Shown here piece after piece: positions 5,762-12,800 of a stretch of DNA of 13,380 nt. The stretch is taken from NCBI GenBank assembly GCA_023230795.1, contig JALNWR010000055.1, positions 1 through 13,380 of the forward strand, written 5' to 3'. Within the stretch, counting starts at the first letter, position 1; every line of letters begins with the position of its first letter. Source of the stretch: Candidatus Cloacimonadota bacterium (lineage in GTDB: Bacteria > Cloacimonadota > Cloacimonadia > Cloacimonadales > Cloacimonadaceae). The notes under the pieces are model-generated. The model saw nothing but the letters and a program-made list of their open reading frames with translations, was not told the DNA's origin and ran no database searches. The position numbers and the translations under genes are program-made.

Positions 5762-8700
5762 TGGAGTTTCCCTTAGCCCAGGCTCTGGCAGAAAAGCTGC
5801 TGTCCACCTTGCAAAGTGAGGATAGCGATAGCTCCAGGCTGATCTCCCAAAGGCAGCTGCTGGAACAGATTTACAAAGAGTTGCTGGCAGATGTGCAACA
5901 GAGCTTTAACGGCCTTTTTGCCCGGATGCAGTATTATCACGATCTGAACAAGACCCCCCGGCAGATCGTGGGACAGGTGAACGTACTGAGGATAGTGGCA
6001 AATAAAGCCGCGCATGGCGAGGGTGATGCGGCATCTGAGGTCAATGTGCTGTCCGGTGCCCTCAGTATATACAATCTCTTAAAGCATCTGTCCGAGGGCT
6101 TTGAGTCCCCCGAGTTGCAAGAGATACTGCATTCAGCCACAGAATTTCCTCAGCCCAAACATAGCAAAAAGCAAAGCTTCTCTTGTCTGCTCAAAAGCTG
6201 GAAGCTATACAAAAGCGGCGGCAGGGTGAGCGGGCTGGAGCTTCAGGCCATCACCGAAGAGGGCGAAGGCATCGATATCCTCCTGCGAGACGATCTGCGC
6301 AATCCCCAAAAAGCCAAATACAGCAGCCTGGCGCCCAGCCTCTGGCCATACGCCAGCCTTTTTTGTCATGAACTCAGCGAAGTGGCAGGCAGAGCCGGTT
6401 ACTTTATCGACAACCCCCGCACCCTTATAGTGCTGGAGCCGGATTTCCTGATCGATGCCTCGGCGGTCTCCCAGTGCATGACGGATACGGGCTCATTTCC
6501 GGAGTTGTATCTATTAGGACGGCTTTTTTCCGAAGGCAGCAGCGAGAAGATGCTCTTGGGGCAGATGGTAAACAGCATGTTCGACACCCTCATCCACGAG
6601 CCGGAGCTGGACTATCTACAGCTCTTCAAAAACGGGCTGCAGAGCATGGCTATCCCCATGGTCGGGCTGGGGGCAAGCAGTGCAAACAGCATCTTTAAGG
6701 ATATTCAGGCCACCCATCTGCCGGTGATCCAGGACTTCTGCTCTGATATCAGCAAACATGAGCTCCTTCTGGAGCCCTCCTTCCTCTGCCCGGCTTATGG
6801 GCTGCAGGGACGCCTGGATTTGCTCTACTATCAAAAAAAGAAGTACAGCATAGTCGAGCTCAAAAGCGGCAAAGCGCATCCACATGATGTATGGCCATCG
6901 CAGGCTTATCAAGTGGTGGCTTACAATCTCATCATCCGCAATGCCTATGGCCATGCTAATCTGGGTTCCAGCTCCATTCTCTACTCTGCCGGGCAGGATA
7001 AGGCCCTGCGCAATGTAGCCAATATGCCGTTGCGGGAGCAGAACCTTTTGCACTGTCGCAATCGCATCGTGGGGATTATGCGGCTGCTCACGATAGACCC
7101 TCAGCGCTTCTTTGACTGGCTCATCCTGCAGAGCGGGGAGGCTTATAGCCCCTTCAGCAATGAACAGCTGCAGCGCTTCAAACGCCTGAAAAGGAACCTG
7201 CGCAGCTTTGAATATACCTGGTATTGTGAGCAAGTGAAACGCATCGCCCGCGAAATCTGGCAGGTGAAAACCGGCTCAGATCACTCTGAAAGCAGCTACG
7301 GTCAAAACGCTCTCTGGCACAAGTCCGCTCTGGAAAAAGAAGGCAAGATAATCGGGAACCTGAAGATACTGAGCTACGATCAGTGTGAAATCCGGCTGGG
7401 AGTAAGCATAGATCCTGGAACCACAAACTTCCGCACTGGAGACATCGTCCTGCTGTATCAACAGGAGCGTCGGGTGGATCAGCAGGAAATAATCCGGGGA
7501 GTGATCGCCCAGCTGGATACAGATGAAATCACGCTCAGGATTCGCGGAGGGATCAAGCGCAAACTGGTTTCAAGCGCGCTTTGGTGCCTGGAACATGACA
7601 TCATTGAGAGCTTTTTGTACCAACCCCTGGCCTCTCTATCCGCTTTCTTGGAGGCTGATCTTCAGCTTAGAGACCTCTATTTTGGCCTCAGGGAGCCAAT
7701 CAAACCGCAAGCGGAAGCCTCCTCTGGCGAAAGCGAAGAAGTAATCCGGCAGATGCAAGCCGCCAAAGAGCTTTACATCGTTCAAGGCCCTCCGGGTACT
7801 GGCAAGACCTCCGGCCTGATCGGCAAATACATCCAGAGCTTTTATCGGGATACCGGAAAGAAGATGCTGGTGCTCAGCTTTACAAATCGGGCTGTGGATG
7901 AAATCTGCCTCTGCCTTAAAGATCGGGATATTCCCTTTATCCGCAGCGGGAATTCACAAGTGATCGAAGACGAACTGCTGAACAATCTGATGCAGGGAAA
8001 ACGCTTTGGTGAAATGGACAGGTTGCTAAGGGAAAACAGAATCTTCGTTTCCACCATCCAGAGTGCGATGTCCTTTCATAAAGACCTTCTGCGCATTACC
8101 CGGCTGGATGAACTGATCGTGGATGAAGCCTCTCAGATTCTGGAGATTTCGCTCTTGGGTCTGGTGAGTCTGGCCCCAAAGTGCATTTTAATCGGAGACC
8201 AAAATCAATTGCCCGCCATCTGCGTCCAGAGTCCTCTGGATTTTGCTTTTGCCGAGAGCCCGCTAAATGAGCTGGAATATGACCGCATCGATCAATCCCT
8301 GATGGAAAGACTCTTCCGCGTGCACAAAGCCAGAGGTTGGAGCCAGCACACCGTGATGCTCACCAATCACTACCGGATGCATGAAGAGATCGCCAGCATG
8401 ATTTCTCATTATTATGAAGACAAACTGAAAGCTGCGCGCCCAGAACAAAGAGCAGAATTGGCGAAGGCAAAGCTGCCTGAATATCTGAGCAAAAGACTGC
8501 TGTGGATAGACTGTCCACCTTCGGAGCAAGATTATTATGATCCCATGCAGGTCAGCGCAGTGGTTCGCATCGTAAATGACCTGAAGAGCTCCGGCGCTAT
8601 CCTTGATCCAAGTGCAGACCTCGGCATCGTGGCTCCCTATCGGGTGATGATCCATGCCCTCAGAAAACAGATAGAAGGCATCAGCATAGATACTGTGGAG

Positions 8701-8958
8701 CGCTATCAAGGCTCCGAGCGCGACATCATCATCCTTTGCTTCCCGCTGCGCAATATATCCGGCCTGGGCAGCCTGCAATCTTTGAGCAGTGACGCGAAAG
8801 TAGATAGAAAGCTAAACGTCGCTCTCAGCAGGGCCAAGAGCTGTCTGATCATCCTGGCAAATTCCGATATCTGCCGCCAATCACCCCACTTTTACAGGCT
8901 ATATGAAAGCATTCTGAAACATGGAAATGTAATTCAACTACAAGAACTTATAACATAA
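5761..8958 (+). CDS. Dna2-like PD-(D/E)XK nuclease fused to SF1 (UPF1-type) helicase
   Basis: A 1065-aa DNA-processing enzyme. Residues 1-340 are a helical N-terminal region with no catalytic motif I can name (it contains LRIVANKAAHG at about 79-89). A Cas4/Dna2-type nuclease core follows: GLQGRLD with Asp353, IVELKSGK with Glu366 and Lys368, and QVVAY (Gln384/Tyr388). A beta-barrel (about 525-600, GDIVLLYQQERR) resembles domain 1B of UPF1/Dna2. The SF1 helicase has Walker A GPPGTGKT (676-683), LSFTNRAVDE, VDEASQ (787-792), GDQNQLP (812-818), NHYRMH (869-874), TVERYQGSERD (978-988) and LNVALSRAK (1018-1026). The CxxC cysteines of the iron-sulfur cluster in eukaryotic Dna2 and Cas4 are absent: only Cys432 and Cys489 occur after the nuclease core. 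I recall this cluster-free layout from Bacteroidetes homologues. The ATG at 5761 shares one base with the ftsY stop (TAATG), indicating translational coupling. The likely role is DNA end or flap processing in repair or replication; the substrate is unknown. Confidence 0.88.
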   Translation: MEFPLAQALAEKLLSTLQSEDSDSSRLISQRQLLEQIYKELLADVQQSFNGLFARMQYYHDLNKTPRQIVGQVNVLRIVANKAAHGEGDAASEVNVLSGALSIYNLLKHLSEGFESPELQEILHSATEFPQPKHSKKQSFSCLLKSWKLYKSGGRVSGLELQAITEEGEGIDILLRDDLRNPQKAKYSSLAPSLWPYASLFCHELSEVAGRAGYFIDNPRTLIVLEPDFLIDASAVSQCMTDTGSFPELYLLGRLFSEGSSEKMLLGQMVNSMFDTLIHEPELDYLQLFKNGLQSMAIPMVGLGASSANSIFKDIQATHLPVIQDFCSDISKHELLLEPSFLCPAYGLQGRLDLLYYQKKKYSIVELKSGKAHPHDVWPSQAYQVVAYNLIIRNAYGHANLGSSSILYSAGQDKALRNVANMPLREQNLLHCRNRIVGIMRLLTIDPQRFFDWLILQSGEAYSPFSNEQLQRFKRLKRNLRSFEYTWYCEQVKRIAREIWQVKTGSDHSESSYGQNALWHKSALEKEGKIIGNLKILSYDQCEIRLGVSIDPGTTNFRTGDIVLLYQQERRVDQQEIIRGVIAQLDTDEITLRIRGGIKRKLVSSALWCLEHDIIESFLYQPLASLSAFLEADLQLRDLYFGLREPIKPQAEASSGESEEVIRQMQAAKELYIVQGPPGTGKTSGLIGKYIQSFYRDTGKKMLVLSFTNRAVDEICLCLKDRDIPFIRSGNSQVIEDELLNNLMQGKRFGEMDRLLRENRIFVSTIQSAMSFHKDLLRITRLDELIVDEASQILEISLLGLVSLAPKCILIGDQNQLPAICVQSPLDFAFAESPLNELEYDRIDQSLMERLFRVHKARGWSQHTVMLTNHYRMHEEIASMISHYYEDKLKAARPEQRAELAKAKLPEYLSKRLLWIDCPPSEQDYYDPMQVSAVVRIVNDLKSSGAILDPSADLGIVAPYRVMIHALRKQIEGISIDTVERYQGSERDIIILCFPLRNISGLGSLQSLSSDAKVDRKLNVALSRAKSCLIILANSDICRQSPHFYRLYESILKHGNVIQLQELIT

Positions 8959-8968
8959 GGAGTATCAC

Positions 8969-9283
8969 ATGTCAAACCCAAATCCCCCTCAAAAACAGCT
9001 GAACATCAAGCTCGACGAGAAAGTCGGCGAAGGAACTTATGCGAATTTCTTTATGATTACAAATTCGCCCTCAGAATTTATTATGGATTGCGGCAGAATC
9101 CTGCCCGGCCTGCCCGATGCCAGAATCTACACCAGAGTGGTGATGACGCCCTCTCATGCCAAGCAGCTATTACAGCTTTTGGAAAAGAATATTGCGAATT
9201 ATGAAAAGCAGCATGGCGAAGTCAAGGTTTATGGCCAGGAGCAAATGGAGAACAAGGGCGTAGGCTTTAAAACAAAAAACTAA
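8969..9283 (+). CDS. DUF3467 family protein
   Basis: A 104-aa soluble protein matching the DUF3467 pattern: LNIKLDEKVGEGTYANFFMITNS (11-33), PSEFIMDCGRILPGLPDARI (34-53), then RVVMTPSHAKQLLQLLEKNIANYEKQHG (56-83). No biochemical function is established for the family as far as I know; members are single-domain proteins of about 100 aa common in bacteria including the FCB group. The start has AAGGAG at 8957-8962 with a 6-nt spacer, and this site overlaps the stop codon of the Dna2-like gene, so the two are surely cotranscribed. The C-terminal tail (90-104, EQMENKGVGFKTKN) is polar and probably disordered. A strong hairpin follows about 50 bp after the stop. Confidence 0.88.
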   Translation: MSNPNPPQKQLNIKLDEKVGEGTYANFFMITNSPSEFIMDCGRILPGLPDARIYTRVVMTPSHAKQLLQLLEKNIANYEKQHGEVKVYGQEQMENKGVGFKTKN

Positions 9284-9292
9284 GCAGGCTCT

Positions 9293-9321
9293 TTGACAAA
9301 TTCACCGTATTAGAACATAAT
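9293..9321 (+). promoter_or_regulatory. near-consensus sigma70-type promoter downstream of DUF3467
   Basis: TTGACA (9293-9298), an exact 17-nt spacer, and CATAAT (9316-9321, one mismatch to TATAAT). Start near 9328. The transcript would begin just at the 13-bp hairpin 9331-9367 and either be a separate non-coding RNA or a leader of about 490 nt for the metalloprotease gene at 9822. Confidence 0.5.
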
Positions 9322-9330
9322 GAAAAGCTT

Positions 9331-9367
9331 TTGAGACCTTCTTCTGCTGGTCAAAAGAAGGTCTCAA
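9331..9367 (+). terminator. 13-bp perfect hairpin between DUF3467 and the protease gene
   Basis: TTGAGACCTTCTT (9331-9343) and AAGAAGGTCTCAA (9355-9367) form a 13-bp uninterrupted stem with an 11-nt loop. Its position 48 bp after the DUF3467 stop suggests the end of the ftsY operon. There is no T-tract on the plus side (AGATGATCTG follows), so it may be a rho-type or processing end, a 3'-end stabiliser, or the 5' hairpin of an RNA made from the promoter at 9293-9321. Confidence 0.5.
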
Positions 9368-9472
9368 GATGATCTGAATATATTCTGAGCCAGGAGCCTA
9401 TATAGGGGCTCAGGCGGATGGATGGCGGGTGGGCATAAATCTTGCTACTGAGTAATGCCTGCAGAATTGTTC

Positions 9473-9500
9473 TTGACATGGAAAGCAAGATTCTTATTAT
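9473..9500 (+). promoter_or_regulatory. sigma70-like promoter for the M6 protease gene
   Basis: TTGACA (9473-9478), a 16-nt spacer, and TATTAT (9495-9500). Transcription would start near 9507 and yield a leader of about 315 nt containing four hairpins. The same strand also carries TAGTTTTG at 9501-9508, a match to the Bacteroidetes TAnnTTTG element, but without a correctly spaced partner. Confidence 0.45.
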
Positions 9501-9660
9501 TAGTTTTGTAGGACTTGTGCTGGAAATAGCGTTGTTTAAAATTGATCTGATAATGGCTTCTGATCCTGAGTTTTTATAGGTGGAACCCTTTATGTTTTGA
9601 GGGCGAAGCAGGATATAGATAGTATGAAGCGGAGCCCTTTGGGCAGGACTTCATGGTACA

Positions 9661-9793
9661 TGAGAAACTCAAGTTGGAATTTATCCCAACGATTGAGATG
9701 TCACTCGCAAGATATTAAATAGAGTGTAGGAACTGAGGATTGTTAGACATCCTCAAATAATCTGAGAAACAATGAATTGGAATCTACTCCAAT
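9661..9793 (+). repeat. direct repeat of a small hairpin in the protease leader
   Basis: Two copies, 9661-9690 and 9763-9793, each begin TGAGAAAC and end in a short palindrome (TTGGAATTTATCCCAA and TTGGAATCTACTCCAA). The outer pair of the stem is G-C in copy one (9673/9690) and A-T in copy two (9776/9793), so pairing is kept while sequence changes. A third hairpin (TGAGGAT, loop of 8, ATCCTCA; 9734-9755) lies between them. Confidence 0.5.
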
Positions 9794-9821
9794 ATTTTGC
9801 TCAATATGTTAAGGAGAAAAC

Positions 9822-12800
9822 ATGAAAGTAAGAAAATTTATCCAGGTATCGCTTATGATCATATCACTTCTTGCCGGATATCAGTGGCTTGTGGCGGCAT
9901 ATCTGACGGACATGCCCGTTCAGGTGAATCAGCCGGATGGTACAATGATTAATTGTTTTGCCAGCGGTGACGAATATCATAACTGGTTGCATGATGAAGA
10001 TGGTTATACCATCATCCAAAGTCCAGATACGGGTTATTATACCTATGCTATTCAAACCGGTGACACGGTTTCAGCATCGGATTTAATAGTAGGATTGAAC
10101 GATCCGCAATTGGCTGGCTTGAATCCGAAAATCAATATCAGCGAGGGGGAATACCAACTAAGACGAGAATCAGCATTTCCAGAGCAAGAGACACGAAGCG
10201 CACCCACAACAGGAACTATTAATAACATCGTTATCTTTATTCGGTTTAGCGATCAAACAGAATTTGTGGAGGACATTTCACTATATGATGGTTGGTTCAA
10301 TAGCAATGCCAGTTCACTAAAAAACTACTTTTTGGAGGCTTCATACAGTCAATTGACGGTCAATACCACCCTCTATCCTGCCGCTGTGAATAACTTGATA
10401 GTTTCATGGCAGGATTCACATCCCAGAGCGTACTATTCACCTTATAATGCTATCACTAACCCAATTGGTTACAATAGCGAGAGTGCAAGAAGTAGCAGGG
10501 AGTTGACTCTTCTTCAAAATGCCACTAATAGCGTTTCTTCTCAAATCCCTTCAGACTTAAACATCGATTCTGATAGTGATGGCAAAGTAGATAATATAGT
10601 ATATGTTGTGAGGGGTGGTACAGACAGCTGGAACAGTCTGCTATGGCCTCATAAATGGTCTTTTTATGACAGAAATGTTTATATCCATGGAAAAAAAGTT
10701 GAGGACTTTAACTTCCAGCTACAGAATTACCTGAATGATAAAAACGTTGGCGTTCTCTGTCACGAGTTTTTCCATACGCTGGGAGCACCAGACCTATATC
10801 ACTACGATCTGGATTACCTAAATCCTGTGGGAATATGGGACTTAATGGCAGTAACTATAAATCCACCAATACATATGGGAGCATATATGAAGTGGAAGTA
10901 TGGCGGCTGGATATCGACAATACCTGTGATAAGTACTCACCAGGCATATACAATACATCCATTAACTTCTCCTTCTAATAACGCTTACAAGATCATTTCA
11001 CCAAATTCGGATAGTGAGTATTTTATCGTTGAATATCGTAAAAAAAGCGGTACTTATGAGACTCGATTAGAAGGTTCGGGGCTACTCATCTATCGAATCA
11101 ATACAGACGCTGGTAATGGTAATAGTGATGGTCCACCAGATGAAGTTTACATATACCGCCCCGGAGGCACGCTAAACCAAGATGGAAATTATTTATTAGC
11201 TCATTACAGTAGCGAGGAGGGACGAACTGAGATGAATGCGATGACTGATCCTTCGCCTTTTCTTTCCAACGATGACGCGAGAGGACTGGAGATTTCTGAG
11301 ATTGGGACTGCAGGCGATACTATCGGTTTTCGCCTGGGGCCACCACCAGCTCATATCTCTGGAACTGTTTTTCTGGAAGATTCACAAGAGCATGTTTGTG
11401 ATGTAGTGGTTGAATTGATTCATCCGAACGACATATATGATGAGGATGCTTATGCTTATCAGACGACGCATCCAGATGCGAATGGAGCCTATCAATTCGA
11501 AGTACCTAATGGTCAACACAGGGTAAGGTATCGTCTATTTGACTTAGAATCTGGGCTTAGCTATTATCCCTATATATCGCCTGTTATGACCATGGGGCCA
11601 GATACTCCTGATTTCCATATAACTGTACCTCAATATACACTAAAAAACATGACTATAAGTCAATTGATGGTATCCAGCAATGAAGATGATAGAGTTTTTT
11701 CGAGCTTTTCTGAGGCAATTAAACATGCTAAGGTCATTATTGCTTCTCCCTTCTACGCTCAAAATGTTGTGAACATCAATATCTCTGGAGGTGATTATTA
11801 TTGGCCATGGACAGCACCTTCGCATGGAGATATTACAGTATCGTGTAATAACCCAAATGTAGTCAAAAGCATAGTGATAAGAGGCAATACTTCAGATATC
11901 ACAAGTATTAGTCCACGATACATTGAAGAGCTGGATATTCAAGCTACCAATATCGCACTTCAATTTAGTAATATACATTTCAATCAGGCAGCTGGTGAGA
12001 CAAACGACTGCACATACACAATACACACAGCGGATAATGGTTCAATCAAGTTTTATAATTGTTGTTTTGGTTTCAGAGAGTATGAAAACCAAACCCAGTA
12101 TAGAACACACAGGTTTGTGAACTCATCTAATATTGAATTTGACAACTGCAAGTTTATAGCTTGTCGGGCAAATAGGGGTGATTTTGGAATTCTTAAGTTC
12201 GACAACTGTAATGACGTTAGGATTGTACATACTGAGTTTCATAAATGCGTTGCACAATTTGGAGGGGCAATACATATCACTTCTTGTGAAGGAGTAAATG
12301 TATCTAATTGTACGTTTGACAGTAACCATAGCTTGGATAATAATGTGGGATCAATCTCGGATGGAACTGAAGGTGGAGCCATTTTTGTATATGATTCTCA
12401 AAATCTATTTTTTAATGACAATAGATTTATCCACAATGAAGCATGCGGAGGTGGAGGTCCTCTGTATTTGAGAAACTGCTCGACATTTAGTATTGTTGGA
12501 AACGAATTTATAGAGAATTATAACGACCATCTTGGCTTAGACACAGAAGGATCATATTCTGTTGGTTTTCAAACTTGCCATTTCGATGACACTAAACCAT
12601 TCGAAAGGAACATTATTAAATCGTTTGAAACTATTTCTTCGCACTTTTTGCTTATTGGGAGTGCTTGTACAGGGAATCTGGTCATCCAAAACTGTGTGTT
12701 TGATTTAGACAACGCATCAGAAGAATATAATTGCATCCTATTTTCCTACTCTCCTGTGAATGCATTATTCGACAATTGCGTGTTTGATTCAGGAACTGAA

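Larger units (their letters stand above)
9284..9821 (+). other. 538-bp structured non-coding region upstream of the M6 protease gene
   Basis: No protein-coding frame of note lies here. In order it contains: the promoter 9293-9321; hairpin 9331-9367; a 7-bp stem CTGAGCC/GGCTCAG (9385-9391 with 9407-9413); a second promoter 9473-9500; an imperfect palindrome ATGAAG..GCCC-TTT-GGGC..CTTCAT (9624-9654) with a symmetric 4x4 internal loop; hairpin GTTGG/CCAAC (9673-9690); hairpin TGAGGAT/ATCCTCA (9734-9755); hairpin ATTGGA/TCCAAT (9776-9793); and AAGGAG at 9811-9816, 5 nt before the protease ATG. I do not recognise a known riboswitch, SRP RNA, tmRNA, RNase P RNA or tRNA here. Confidence 0.6.

Noticed and set aside
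5998..6030. HEPN-type RNase motif in the N-terminus of the Dna2-like protein (R and H around residues 80-88)
   Set aside because: The spacing Arg-x7-His does not fit the usual Rx4-6H motif and the surrounding helices are not clearly HEPN-like, so I do not claim a nuclease domain there.
9624..9722. Small leader ORFs of 32 aa (9624-9722) and 21 aa (9653-9718) before the protease gene
   Set aside because: Only weak AGGA motifs at poor spacing precede them and the sequences show no leader-peptide pattern such as codon runs. They overlap the palindrome 9624-9654, so RNA structure explains the segment better.
9284..9821. Known structural RNA (SRP RNA, tmRNA, RNase P RNA, 6S RNA or tRNA) in the long non-coding region
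   Set aside because: I looked for their conserved sequence hallmarks, and for a tRNA-like cloverleaf with a TTCGA-type T-loop, and saw none; only simple hairpins are present.
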